A stretch of DNA of 64,000 nt from Nemertoderma westbladi. Its lineage: Eukaryota; Xenacoelomorpha; Nemertodermatida; Nemertodermatidae. Position 1 is the stretch's first letter; each line of letters begins with the position of its first letter. The DNA is taken from assembly GCA_032718475.1 (NCBI GenBank), contig JAUCBJ010008699.1:1-64000 (forward strand). The letters are read 5' to 3'. A program made the position numbers and the translations under genes. A model generated the notes under the pieces. That model searched no databases, had not been told where the DNA came from, and worked only from the letters and a program-made list of their open reading frames with translations. This document shows positions 1-10,807 of the stretch, one piece after another.

Positions 1-846
1 CCTTAAGATAATGTACGCGGTTAAATTTAATTGAATAATATACTGTAAAAGATACTAATTTATACGAGGCTATCGTAAAGTATATGCCTGGTTACGAGGA
101 TGCTATTAAATAATTAAAATAAATAAAAATATGAGCAGTGTTAAAAAGAGATATTAGGTTGACATGGAGGATAAATTAATTTAAAATAGATAAGTACGTA
201 AAATAAAGTTCAATATATAATAATGTGATACTTTTCGGATGAACAATCGATAAAATGCGAAGTGTGGCTAAGGCTAGGTAGATACAATTAATTAAGTTAA
301 AATAAGTAAATATAAATAAAAAGATATACGGCAATTCAGGTATGGACGGCTAGGAAGGTACAATTAAATAAAATGAAATAAAGTGAAATGAAATAAAATA
401 AAATTATTTAAAACATGAGCAGACAATCGATAAAATTCATAAAATGAGATAAAGTTGATAGATGACACCACAATGCTGGAATAAATTACTGCAGGTCTAG
501 CAGCTGTTGAAACGAGCCGCATATAATAATATAATATAACACCACCATTGAAGGTACGCTATTGTTATACAAAGTTATACAAAGTGAATCGAGTTACAAA
601 AAGCAGAATGATGGTGTAAATTAATAAGGATGGCTTCGGTGTGAATACGCCGGTGGTGATTACGATATTGCTTTACGCATGTAACAGTATATTTCCGACA
701 CTGGGCGAAGTTGCTGGTCACCACGTTCGGTTTGTTGGGTTTAGGAGGGGCATTTAGGGACTTCCGATATTCTTGGATATTCTCCCGGTGCTTGTTGAGT
801 CGTTTAATCGATCAACTTACTTACTGGGCGGAAAAGCCAACCAACC
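1..846. other. AT-rich intergenic DNA
   Basis: No credible gene is visible. The stretch is strongly A+T rich, with a short impure tract of AAATA/AAATG pentamers at about 361-407. The right end runs into LINE-derived sequence. Confidence 0.6.
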
Positions 847-1432
847 ACCAAGGTTAAGGCTGAATCACCAGCCGATCGCCTCAATGGTTGGAAGGCCCAC
901 TTTGAATAGCTCCTCAATAATGACAGGGTATTGCCTGATAACTTTATAGAAGTAAAAGTGTCTGAGTCTGTACTCCCAGATATTCCCATTGGCGATATCT
1001 CCTTTGCAGAAGTGAAGGCTGCTGCAAAGAGCATTAAGACCAATCGTGCCAGTGGAGTAGATGGTGTTCCCCCTGAGGTCTTTAAAATACCTGAGTGTTT
1101 AAAGCTCATCTATCCCATCATAGTAGACATGTACCGAACAACAAGAGTCCCACAAGAAATGAAAACAAATAAGTTGGTGCCAGTTCCCAAGAAGGGCAAC
1201 CTAACACTCTATAGTTCTTTTCGGGGAATCTCATTGATCTCGATTGCTGCAAAGCTGTACAATAGAATTTTATTAAATCGCATCAGGAATCCCATTGAGA
1301 GACTGCTCCGTGGAAATCAGAATGGGTTCCGTAAAGGTCGTGGGACAAAAGGAGCCCATTTTGACACTTAGAAGGATAATTGATCACAGGCTGTTTGTTA
1401 TCTTTGTTGACTTCTTCAAGGCTATAAGCTTT
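847..1432 (+). pseudogene. LINE reverse transcriptase fragment, N-terminal half (broken)
   Basis: This is a non-LTR retrotransposon remnant. Reading + strand frames, the region before the fingers has the LINE-typical pattern GWKAHFE then LLNN, interrupted by an in-frame TAG at 907-909. It is followed by the fingers motif ASGVDGVPPEVFK (about 1048-1086), FRGISLISIAAKLYNRILLNRI (about 1219-1284, split here by description only), and the NQNGFRKGRGT box (about 1315-1347). A frameshift near 1350-1365 moves the reading to LRRIID and then a palm motif A-like FVDFFKA near 1405-1425, where homology stops. There is no start codon, endonuclease or 3' tail. The clade is uncertain; the general pattern resembles CR1/jockey-like or RTE-like elements. 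Confidence 0.75.
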
Positions 1433-1745
1433 TTCTTTTTTCCGTTTGAAGTGAAGTGGGAATGAAAGCGATGACTGGAATATGACTCCGAGATATTCGT
1501 AGAGGGTTACGAGTTGAACAGCGCGGTTGTTGTAAGAGAACCGGTCGACGTGTGCAATGCGCGCCCGCCTTTGCGTAATTTTACTATTTGGGTTTTGGTT
1601 AGGTTTACCTCCATCCCATTTGCAGTGCACCAGGTCTGGAGAGTGTTGAGAGCTGTTTGGATGTCTTGTTTATTGCTGGAGTAAAATACTAGGCCGTCTG
1701 CATAAAATATGAATTTAAGGTGGGTGACAGCTCTACGGAGGACGG
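1433..1745 (-). pseudogene. LINE reverse transcriptase fragment, C-terminal part, inverted
   Basis: On the minus strand the reading starts near 1740 with KFIFYADGLVFYSS, a palm motif C (normally FADD) in which the second Asp is Gly. It continues through a thumb-like region with WCTANGMEVNL and VTLYEYLGVIFQSS down to about 1430. It therefore supplies the RT part that follows the piece on the + strand, but in opposite orientation. It may be an inverted part of one element or a second LINE; the coding styles are not clearly the same family. It cannot be functional because the catalytic Asp is lost and both ends are missing. Confidence 0.65.
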
Positions 1746-4700
1746 GTCAGCGATTATAAAACATAATAAATAACTCATCGATAACATTTATATAACAAAA
1801 TTATATGGTATAACATATTTATATTAATAGCAACATTATAAATATAGTTTACAACAGTGGTTGATATATAAACCATTCAGCAGCTTTATTTAACTACGGT
1901 AATTACTACTAAAAAACGTGGGAATAAAAAAACTAAAATAATGGATGAACCAGTGATGTGGGTATAGAACAACAATAAGGAAGGATTCTATTTATTTATG
2001 TACTTCGAAATTATATTTATGTATAATATTTTTATTCTTAAATTGTTACCTTTTCTTCCGAATATAACCCAAAATCCTGAGAAAATATGTAAAATAATAT
2101 TTATTTCCTTAGGGAAAAAAAGTAACCCATATGTTTGCAGTAACCCGTATATTTATTTTTCAAAATGATTTTAATGCACTTTTTAAGCCACGAAATCATG
2201 ACATTTTCATTTTTATAGACTACACAGGTTTTTATCTAATTTTTCTCGAGAACTAGAGCGAAATTTAAAAATTCATCTCTGGAATCAGTTCAGGAGAGAC
2301 CGAACAAAAAAATGTCAAATTGGATAAAGATTGAAGTAAATACATTGTTAGGCGCTAAAAGTGATAAAGAAATTAAATTGGAGTAACTGACAAAAACAAA
2401 ATGTATTTTCTTCCCGCGCTATACTGTCTGTGAATGTGAAAGAGTGTCAGTTTACTAATGTCCGGCAGTAAGTGGCAGTAAGAGTCCAGGCAGTTTAGTT
2501 ATGGGATTATCGGGGTCGGAAATTTCATTTAAGAAATCTTGGTGGAATCTAGGCGTCCGAACAGACAGTCTGTCTGCTGTTGTCCATCCAATTATAATAA
2601 ATCACACCACCTTGCTGAAATTCCCATTACGGGCGTTTACCAGGTCGGATATTTAATTTCTGATGTCATTTTTGAGTTTGACAGAATCTAGGCCGTTCGA
2701 AAACGAAACCGCGTAATAATTTCAAATCTCCATAAAAGAGTCTTATTTTGAGTCGAAATCTATTGTTATAAAAATACCAACGAATAAAAAAAACTCTAAA
2801 AATATATATTTTGCAACTGGTGCAATATAAATTAAGCATAAAGCATCTTATGCTTATATTACATCAACTACCATCTAATTACGAGCAAAAATGAAACGGT
2901 ATATCTCATCATTTATTGTTTTGTATCGTTTCAATTGATTGTTTTGGATATAATAACAGCCCTTGTAATAAATATAACATGTTCTCATTACCTTTGTTAA
3001 AGATTAACAATTATTGTCTATGGTATTCTATTTGTCTCGTCAATAATAATGAATAAATATATTATGCTAGAAAGCAACTCGCGTTGTAGTGTATGTTTGT
3101 GGTGGCGGGTATGGTTTGTTATTATTCACAGTTCGCAGATCGCAGGTAACCAAACCACCAATGTACGAATGCATAGTGTTTTTTAAAGTTTAACATCAAT
3201 GCTTATGCAGTCAGAATTGTTACTTTCGCTTTGAAAAAAGTGTCTTCAACTGCAAATATTTCACCAGTAGAAGTATAATCTATGCTTAGCCAACTTTTTT
3301 GGTGCTCTGCGAAATACGTGATATTTTCGAACGTTTCTATTATTCGGAGAGATTCTTGTTTTTAATTATATATACTCTGTAGTCCCGAATACACGGCTTA
3401 TTTCAATGTTTAATGTTTCTTTTCAATGTTTATTTTACCGTTCAAATAATAATAATAGGGCTATTAATTTTTGAAAAAAATCCACCAACAATTATCTTAT
3501 TCCAGACACCCCGACTATTTAGTACATTTTTTATTATGAGTAAATAAACGTTTGTTCTCATAATAATTGAGAGTTGAAAGTGAAAGAAAACAAAAACCGT
3601 GTACCGAGTATACCACCGGTAACCGTAGGTACAACTGTACCTGAACGCCTATACTGTATGTTAAGTAAGTTTTTCAAAATTTTCCACCCTCCACGTTTAT
3701 CCCAGCCACCCCGACTATTAGCATGGTGAAATTTTGCCACCCACCCCGTCTATTCGAGACTCAAGAGTGATAAATATAAATATAATGCTTCTTTCCATGA
3801 GTCAGCACCTACAAAAATTATGAAATTTCTCAAAATCTTTTGAAATTTTATGATTGAAATTCTTTTAAGATTAGCAGAAAAATTATAGGGGAAGAGATGG
3901 GTGGAGTAAGATGTGATAAAGACACTTATTTCAGGGGTATAGTGATCGAACATTGCACTTGAAGCACCGAACAGTCGCACCCGCATTATCTCACAAATGC
4001 TGACATTTCTACGGGTTGTATTTTAATTTCCCCAATGTGGGGGGAGAGAACCTAGTTAACCTGCGTGAACGGTTGATGTACAGCTGAATTATATATGATA
4101 TTGGTAAAAATCTTTACGATATGGGTAAAGAAATGAGGGTAGCCAATTAATTTCAACGCAGACAGATATTTAGTACGCTGATCTGGGGAAACATTATCTG
4201 GCACCTTTTTTCGGCTGTCGGAAGGGATAATATAAAGTATACTTTACCCCACCCTCTATAGCTACCAACATGGTAGAGTTGTAAAAAGTTGTTACGAAAC
4301 AGCTACAATAATTAATGGAATGGGTAACAACATCTGTGTACTGTAGTTATACTGTACACACTAAAAGGTAATGAAAAAGTAACAAAATTGTGAATATAAT
4401 AACACACACTGCAACAATCATTGGTTAAAGATAACCTGCAACATAATGGCTGTAAACGGCAATAATTATGTAAAGCAATCCGAATACAATGAGAATAAAC
4501 CTGATAATAAATAAACGTAGATTAGCAGAATAATAAGATTGGAAGGGGGCCGGGGGGGGGGGGGGTATAGAGGCACATTTAGGGGTGTTTAGGGTGTAAC
4601 ATCCGCGTTAATATTACCAGTTCTGCTTTAACAATGAGAGAGTTCATAATTATCTCATTACGAGCTAATAAACGGGGGGGGGGGGGGGGGATCCAATTTC

Positions 4701-4820
4701 GGCGAATTAATATTTCGTCTCAATGTTAAATTTTCAATTCAGGGAAAGGAGCAGGATACAGTGGCACGTTATTCCAACCTAAACAATAAACTGTAGTCAA
4801 TATGAAGGGTTACAGACAGT
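1746..4820. other. AT-rich intergenic DNA with poly-G runs
   Basis: I see no gene. Short related blocks containing CCACCCCGACTATT occur near 3505, 3705 and 3740 and look like a dispersed repeat. Two pure G runs (4552-4565, 14 bp; 4674-4690, 17 bp) lie 108 bp apart. Sequence around 4741 (GGAAAGGAGCAGGATACA) recurs inside ANKIB1 intron 1 near 8241, so part of this is dispersed repeat. Confidence 0.5.
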
Positions 4821-4826
4821 TTTATT
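4821..4826 (-). promoter_or_regulatory. Candidate polyadenylation signal for ANKIB1
   Basis: TTTATT on the + strand is AATAAA on the minus strand, 194 bp beyond the ANKIB1 stop codon. It is the first canonical hexamer I noticed downstream; such hexamers are common by chance in AT-rich DNA. Confidence 0.35.
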
Positions 4827-5019
4827 ATTTTTGAGATTAATCAGCTGTTATTTGCGTTGATTTTCTCTGGAGGTTAAATGGGATGACAGATAGTTGAGAC
4901 CGAGATATGTAAAACAGCGGGAAAATAGAGGAGAGGAAAAGGCGACATCTACAATAGTTAGAGAGCAATAAGGCTGACAGACAGCTGATACACACATGAT
5001 TGTGTCTGTGGATGGGACT

Positions 5020-5673
5020 TCATTCTGCACCATCTAGTAACTGCACTAGCAATGCGGCCTCCATATCAGCCTCAATATCGCTTCCGGTAGGGGATGACAA
5101 CAGTTTCTGTTCGGCCGTGACGTCATTAACTGACGAATCAACACCAATAGAACTGTCTTCCATCTGAAATGGATTGGTGACGTCATCGCCGTCTACAAGA
5201 TCACCGACTTCGTCCGACACAGTTCCGACTGCTTCCTCTGACTGCGATCCGACACCCTGTTCAGGAATAATACACGCTAACTCCCCAATATTATTGGACA
5301 ACCCATCACTTACTAATGGATTAATGGGGCCAGTTGGAACGAGTCCGTCGCTAACGGCGGCTTCGGGTAACCGCGGCCGCCACAACGAGGTATCATCCTC
5401 GTCTTCCGACAGTCGGTTGCAGCCCCAGTAACGCTTCTCCACGCGGTCCACCGGTAGAGCCTCCTTTAGTGACCGCTGGATGGCGATGTTAATATCGTCG
5501 TCCTCCTGTTGCCTGGCCAACCGGCGGGACAACTCGATGGCTTGGAAGAGTTGCGGCTCGAGCATGAGGTCGGAGTCGAGTACATCGTCATGGCAACCGA
5601 CGGAACGGCAATCAGCGTTAGTAACAACATTTGCTACGTCATCGGAGCCATAGAGACTTCCTAGCAGTTCGGC
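5020..5673 (-). CDS. ANKIB1: ANKIB1 exon 3: acidic tail with UIM-like motif
   Basis: 217 codons plus stop, following acceptor TTTATTTCCAG. It is rich in Asp, Glu and Ser. The segment EDDDINIAIQRSLKEAL fits the ubiquitin-interacting motif pattern (acidic block, Ala and Ser in register). Vertebrate ANKIB1 has a comparable motif near its C-terminus. The open frame continues upstream of the first Met in this exon to the acceptor, which supports splicing here. Confidence 0.88.
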   Translation of the reverse strand, partial: AELLGSLYGSDDVANVVTNADCRSVGCHDDVLDSDLMLEPQLFQAIELSRRLARQQEDDDINIAIQRSLKEALPVDRVEKRYWGCNRLSEDEDDTSLWRPRLPEAAVSDGLVPTGPINPLVSDGLSNNIGELACIIPEQGVGSQSEEAVGTVSDEVGDLVDGDDVTNPFQMEDSSIGVDSSVNDVTAEQKLLSSPTGSDIEADMEAALLVQLLDGAE

Positions 5674-8600
5674 CTGGAAATAAAGTTAATTAGTTAATCA
5701 TTAACCTTTTTATATCGTACCGAAAATGTCATAGTGGGGATACCGCGTTGGGTTATTAGAACTTTTGTTGGGCGCAGCTTTGCAAAGTCGGCAATGACGT
5801 CCAGGTGGGATCGAACAGGTGACCTCCGGGTTGCTGTCCTACCTAAATTAGCTAGAGTGTATAATTAATCATAGTGGCCGTGATGGTTCATGGTTAATAT
5901 ACCCTTTCATTGTAGCGAGTGGTTAAAGACGGCCAAGTACTGTAGGGTTGAGCTGAGCACAGTGGCAGCATATGATGGTATTGACAGATGGGAGGCCATG
6001 ATGAGGTAAATTGCGGACATACAAGGTATCAGGTAGTATTTCCAGGTCTACCATTAACCCGAGCCGGTAGCGGAATGGTTAGAGCGTCAGACTTCCAACC
6101 CGGAGGTCACCAGTTCGATCCCACCTCGTCGTCATTGCCGACTTTGCAAAAAGCTGCGCCCAACAAAAGATATAATAATATGAAGCCACTCATTCACCCA
6201 TAACACTCATAATAAATTATAAAAACGATGGGTTATGAATGTGAGAGACGTTGGTTCGAATCTCACCCATCGCATACTAACCTGTTCTATTAACAGCCGT
6301 CGACTCATCTCGACAGCTCGCAGGTAATCCAATCTCTCGTCGTCGATACTCGAGGAGTTGTACAACTGGTCCTCCTTGGCCGAGTCCAGACTGTGTCTGG
6401 CCAGCTTGTCCAGCCGCATACACCGCAGACTGCAGTGCCGATGGAGTTGGCGGGTGCGCCCGTTGTAGGTGCGCGCCCGGGTGCACCCCGCTCGGGCGCA
6501 CACCTCGTCGCTGGACGAGGTGTCCACGGCGACGGACCCGTCAACCTCCTCCGAGTCGCCGCACAGCAACGGCAGGTTGCTGTGCCGACCGTGGGAGTCG
6601 ACGACCCAGCCGTCCGACGGGGTTATATCGTGGAGGGAGGTCTCCGGCTCCAGATGGATCCCGAGACTGCGTCGCAGGTTGCTGGAACTCCTTCGGCGTA
6701 GCAACGGGGATGTGTCGGTAGGGAGGAGTCCCTTCGCGATACCCTCCAGGAAGACTACCCGTTTCCTAGCGACCGTACGCATCGCGGATATTATCTTGGA
6801 GCGCGGCGTGCGGAGATACGGGCGGGCGATCAACTGCGACAAACTCTCCAAAGCTTCCTCCAGTTCGTTTTGCATAAACTCGAATATAAGTAGAGCCTGC
6901 GAGTCGGGGGCCAGGAAGTAGCCATAGGCGTAGGAGCTCTTTAGCATCCGTCGGGAGCGGAGTAACTCCTTAACCGCGTCGGATAGGAAGTGGATCTCCG
7001 GGCCCGAGATGCACTCGGAACTCAGCACCGCCTTGGCCAGAGTCAGCATCTTCTCTTTGGCGTCGGTGAGGAGGGGCGACTCGATCTTGAGGCTGTTGTC
7101 GTGGTTGCGGTAGCGCGTGTAGTAGTGCATGAAGCGGCTGAGCTCCTGGAACTTGTGGTTCTTGGATTGGGCCTCCGAGATGACGCGACCGAATTGATCC
7201 TCGAGTTTTTTCGTCGCCTCGTACCGGTTGCATTTGAAGTAGCCCCCGGTGGCGCCGCCGTGTTTCTTCCAGACCTCCTGGCAGACCCAACAGAACTCGT
7301 GTTTGCATTTGGAACACTTCATGTGGTTACAGCCCTACAGGAAATAAAAGCTTAGGAAGAAATCATTGATTTACTATTACTACCATCTAACTGCGGATTC
7401 ACTGTTATCATATTTTGCTAATCAAATTAAAACTGGTGCAAAAATGGGTGTCCATGTTTATCTCTAACTGTAAAGGATACCAAATCTCTGGATGGCACAT
7501 TCACAAGAATGCTACGCCGGGTTCATTGTGTCAAGTACAATGCACATCTCCAACCAGACACTATATAACATTGGAGGTGTCTCATTGGTTCCCCAAGCTT
7601 AATACTAGAACAAAGCCGCCTCCGCTTTGCAGGACATTGCTTTCGCTGTGAGGACCATCCAGTCCATATTCTTGTACTTTGGCAGCCTCATGGAGTGAAT
7701 AAGCATGGTGGACAGCCCATGACTTTCTTGAGACGCATCTTAAAGGACACTGAAGATGCGGATGATCTAGCAAATGTCATGGGTGATAGGGAGTTGTGGC
7801 GGCGCAATTTTGTCGACAAGCCGCCACAGCACTCTTAATATATATGCAATATATATATAATTGAGCTGCAATGCAGCATGCCGATCGTAGTAGTAGTAGT
7901 TGGTGCAAAAATACTAAAAAACATAAATATCGTCATTTCATGCGACGACCTCACCAAAAGATGGATTAGATTAAAAACATTTGCTTATACTGGACACATC
8001 GGTATGATTAATATTTATTGAGTTTAGGTAGAATAAACTTATTATAACCGACACCTGATTGGGATTCTCTGTAAGAGAATGTCACATGATTTAATATTTT
8101 TTTAGTAAATTTACCAAATTTGTCAAATGAGTTAAGGGAAAGGAGCAGGTTACACCTACTAGTGGGGGTGCAGGGTGTGGTGGTGATTTCTAATCAAATC
8201 AGCAAATAATGGTAATTGAAACTATATTTGGATAATTAAATGGAAAGGAGCAGGATACAATGGCGTGAGTTTCTAACCAAAACAATAAACAATAACTCAA
8301 TAATATACCGACATAGAGAATGGTTAATAGTGACGTGTATAAAATGAGAAAGGGCAGGGTTGAGTTCGTTGGACTGCTTTCTATCTGTCTAGGACCTCTA
8401 GTACCAGGACACCGTGCCAAATACAGCACAAAATGTATAAATATAAAATACTCAAATCTATGAAACATAAAGGTACCTAAGATGCTATTTTACATGACAG
8501 ACCTGTCAGAAATTTTTATTTTTTTTTATTTTAATTTTGATTTTTAATATCAGTTAATACTAGTTAACAATACAAAATGTTGGTTGCGCTTAACACCCTA

Positions 8601-10807
8601 AGGCTTTTACAGTTTTGAATCTAATCACATGAAAGTTTTTTTATATGATAGATCAAAGATGGGGCAACATAACTATCAGGCGAAATTTTGTGAAAAAAAT
8701 TCTGTACCGGTAGGTGGCGCTGCAAATTTATGCTATTTTTTATAGGTTTGTTATAAATTGTATTAAATTTTATTAACAAAATATTTCAAAAAGTTGTCTG
8801 GTACTTTTATTCAGGGTGGTTATCTAGACACCCACAGAAAGTTTCAGACTAATTCCTCAAAAATTGTAGAAGTAGTAGGGTTTTGAAGTTGACAATTTCA
8901 TAAAAATTGTTATATTATAATAGATCATAAAAATAATATCGACATATTTTGGACCAAAATTGTGTACCCCCCACACCCCCCCCCCCCCCCCCCCCTACTA
9001 TAAAGAAGAAGTTTTAAAAAAAAGCGCGAAATCGCCCAAAGTTCCGCGTCTACTAACGCATGAACTGTCTCCTTGAATGGCTTACTACTACCAATCTTTC
9101 TATCAAAACAAATTCACCTGAACGTGAGGATTGAACTCGGTATCTAGATATTCATCTAGGTATTCCAAGTCCAACGCTCTACAAACTGAGCCACTAGAAA
9201 ACTAGGCCCCTATATTAATTAAAAACAACTAATAAGGTGGAATACAAAGTAAAGAGACTTACTTCGTTCTTCTGTATGGGGGAGCGGCAGTTAGGGCAGG
9301 ACTTTGAGTTAGTAACGAGCCACAGAGAGTTGGCGGCGGACTCCCTTAACTCCTCGGTCTTGGAGATCTGATCGGGTTGGATCTCCTCGATCTTAGCCAA
9401 CCAGAGCTGCCAGTTGTCGCAGCCGCAGGGGGCGTGGCCCCCCTTGCCGCACTCCCAACAGAAGGCGTGCCCCCCGCCCGGGGCACGGCAGTCCACCTCC
9501 GTTGAGTACGGCGGACACTTGTTCAACTCCATGATGACGCCGACCTCCGGGGCCGGACGTCCGGGGTCCAACCGGACAGCCCGACCGCACCCCGGGTACG
9601 GACACCACTTGATACTCGGGTTGCTCTCCACGAAGTCCTTGAGGTTGAAATCGAAGTACCTCTTGGCGATCTCAGGGTCTACCAACGCTTCGATCACGTT
9701 TAAAGGGACCAGGATGGGACAGTTATACTCTGGGCACTCGATATTCTGTATCTCCCCCGATTGAATCTTGAGCGTAAGGTACTGAGTCCAGCACTCGTGG
9801 CAGAAGGTGTGTTCGCAGGGAGTTTCCACTAGGTTGGAGACGGAGACAACCCCGTAACAGACCCGACACTCAACCCCGTCGGCGGCGTCTAGCAGTCGCA
9901 CGGGGCTGTCCGTCCCCCCGCCGCCCACGGGTAGCAGATCGAACACATCGGCACCGGGGACCGGGAGTTTAACCCCCGCCGACCGACAGCACTGCTCCCT
10001 GTCGCGCACCCAGTCCTCCAGTAAAGCCTCCCGGGACCACTGGTGGTTGCGAAGCAACGCCTCCGCAGTAAACAACGGCACATGCAACATATCGGCGGTG
10101 TCTATCAACAGTCTGTCCTTGGCCTCCTGCAGTTCTTGCTGTTTCAACCCGCAGAAATGGTCCACCTCCTCTAACTTTTCGGAGGGATTAAGTTTCACTT
10201 TGCCTTCCTTAACAGTTATCTCGTCCGAGAAGACCATCTTGGTCTCCAACATCCTCGCGATATTCCCGCAGTTGCTCTTCTCCGCCAGTTCGCAGGGCGT
10301 CAGACTCTGACTGTTCTCCCCGAAGATATAAGCGCCGTGAGCTAACAGCAGCTCAACGCATTGTTTGAGACCCGACTGGGCCGCGTAGTGCAACGGCTGG
10401 TTGTTCAAACAATCCGAAGCATTCACATCAACCCTCTGCCACTGCCCCGTAACCCCTTTAGGTTTCTTCCACTGCAGTATCAGCTGAAGGCAGTAAAGCC
10501 TCTTCTCTTGCTCGAGTTTACTCGCTGCAGAAACCGGCAACCGACACGCCAAATGCAGACAAGTCTCTTTGTTGTAGTTGGTCAACGTTGGATTGCCGTC
10601 GAAATCTTTTAGGAATATATTGAGTAAGGATTTCATTGCGTGCAAACATACGTAATGCAAGGGAGTGTTTTCCTTGTAATGTTTACCATACGGTTCGTTA
10701 ACGTTTAAAGTTTTACGGAATTCCGGATTTTGACAATATATCTGTAACGCCGCCGCATCGTCGCCAGCTACTAAAGCCTTTCGGAACTTGGACGCCGCAG
10801 TCCCCAT
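5020..10807 (-). CDS. ANKIB1: ANKIB1-type RBR E3 ubiquitin ligase (3 exons)
   Basis: RING-between-RING E3 ligase of the Ariadne group. Such enzymes take ubiquitin from an E2 onto a RING2 cysteine and then pass it to substrate. Exons (minus strand) are 10807-9263, 7334-6282 and 5673-5020. All three junctions are GT-AG in phase 0, giving 1083 aa, close to vertebrate ANKIB1 (about 1090). Visible in order: ankyrin repeats (about 45-190), a UBA-like helical segment (about 238-270), RING1 (from C314/C317), IBR (about 382-462), RING2 (C504, C507, catalytic C517), a long Ariadne-like helical region including RFMHYYTRYRNH, and an acidic tail with a ubiquitin-interacting-type motif DINIAIQRSLKEAL. The ATG at 10807 begins MGTAASKFRKAL, matching the family N-terminus, where a Gly at position 2 could be myristoylated. 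It is divergent from MCM4. No frame damage is seen, so it is probably functional. Orthology rests on recalled family architecture rather than an alignment. Confidence 0.93.
5755..5840 (-). repeat. tRNA-derived SINE, 5'-truncated, antisense copy
   Basis: On the minus strand this reads ACCCGGAGGTCACCTGTTCG then ATCCCACC, a pol III box B, then a body CATTGCCGACTTTGCAAAGC and CGCCCAACAAAAG. The same body is in the + strand copy at 6061-6180. Box A is missing. It lies in ANKIB1 intron 2. Confidence 0.7.
6061..6180 (+). repeat. tRNA-derived SINE with boxes A and B
   Basis: GAGCCGGTAGCGGAATGGTT resembles a tRNA D-arm/box A, and AGTTCGATCCC (about 6112-6122) matches box B. A non-tRNA body CATTGCCGACTTTGC and an A-rich tail (AACAAAAGATATAATAATA) follow. 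It lies inside ANKIB1 intron 2, opposite to its transcription but facing the truncated copy. Confidence 0.75.
6227..6271 (+). repeat. tRNA-like 3' half hairpin
   Basis: GATGGGT (6227-6233) can pair with ACCCATC (6265-6271), and GTGAGA with TCTCAC inside it, around a GGTTCGAATC box B. There is no D-arm and only 45 bp, so this is a tRNA-derived scrap rather than a tRNA gene. It ends 10 bp from the ANKIB1 exon 2 donor. Confidence 0.4.
6282..7334 (-). CDS. ANKIB1: ANKIB1 exon 2: RING2 catalytic half and Ariadne-like region
   Basis: 351 codons. It opens with GCNHMKCSKCKHEFCWVC, so the predicted catalytic Cys (C517) is the second codon of this exon. It is followed by WKKHGGATGGYFKCNRYEA and a helix-rich stretch that includes RFQELDRF-like and YYTRYR residues typical of ANKIB1. 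The donor is CAG|GTTAGT at 6281. The 3' half is GC-rich and makes long open frames on both strands, which are shadows. Confidence 0.92.
7446..7840 (+). pseudogene. LINE 3' end, ORF2 C-terminus (copy 1)
   Basis: It shares extended similarity with 13317-13705. The + strand reads RLRFAGHCFRCEDHPVHILV, then LWQPHGVNKHGG, and ends DRELWRRNFVDKPPQHS. This is the C-terminal pattern of LINE ORF2 proteins (RLRFAGHC..LW.P..G....DR..WR). It is followed by a TA-rich tail (TAATATATATGCAATATATA), consistent with a 5'-truncated insertion. Frame breaks are present upstream. It lies in ANKIB1 intron 1. Confidence 0.7.
9116..9208 (-). repeat. tRNA-derived (SINE-like) repeat with long variable arm
   Basis: On the minus strand, TGGCTCAGTTTGTAGAGCG is a strong box A/D-arm and GAGTTCAATCC is a box B. 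Between them, CTAGAT and ATCTAG can pair as a long variable arm like tRNA-Leu or tRNA-Ser. The acceptor ends do not pair, so it is unlikely to be a working tRNA. It sits in ANKIB1 intron 1, 55 bp from exon 1. Confidence 0.5.
9263..10807 (-). CDS. ANKIB1: ANKIB1 exon 1: ankyrin repeats, RING1, IBR, start of RING2
   Basis: 515 codons. Ankyrin consensus pieces are NTPLHYVCLHAM (about 47-58), ETCLHLACRLP (81-91) and NQPLHYAAQSGLKQCVELLL (136-155). RING1 zinc ligands start ECRVC at 313-317 with PCEHTFCHECW at 330-340. IBR shows SIKWCPYPGCGRAVRL (398-413) and AFCWECGKGGHAPCGC. The exon ends after CRSPIQKNE; the donor reads GTAAGT on the minus strand at 9262-9257. Confidence 0.93.

Larger units (their letters stand above)
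7335..9262 (-). other. ANKIB1 intron 1
   Basis: 1928 bp, donor GTAAGT and acceptor TTTCCTGTAG, phase 0. It holds a LINE 3' fragment (7446-7840) and a tRNA-derived repeat (9116-9208). It also holds a 20-bp pure C run at 8976-8995 and dispersed-repeat sequence around 8136-8290 containing GGAAAGGAGCAGG. The rest is AT-rich without recognisable content. Confidence 0.85.

Noticed and set aside
6277-7355. Several long open frames on both strands overlapping ANKIB1 exon 2
   Set aside because: They are GC-rich shadows of the conserved exon; only the annotated frame matches the RBR family.
9116-9208. A functional tRNA gene (also considered at 6061, 6227 and 26020)
   Set aside because: Boxes A and B are present, but acceptor stems do not pair and SINE-type bodies or tails follow.
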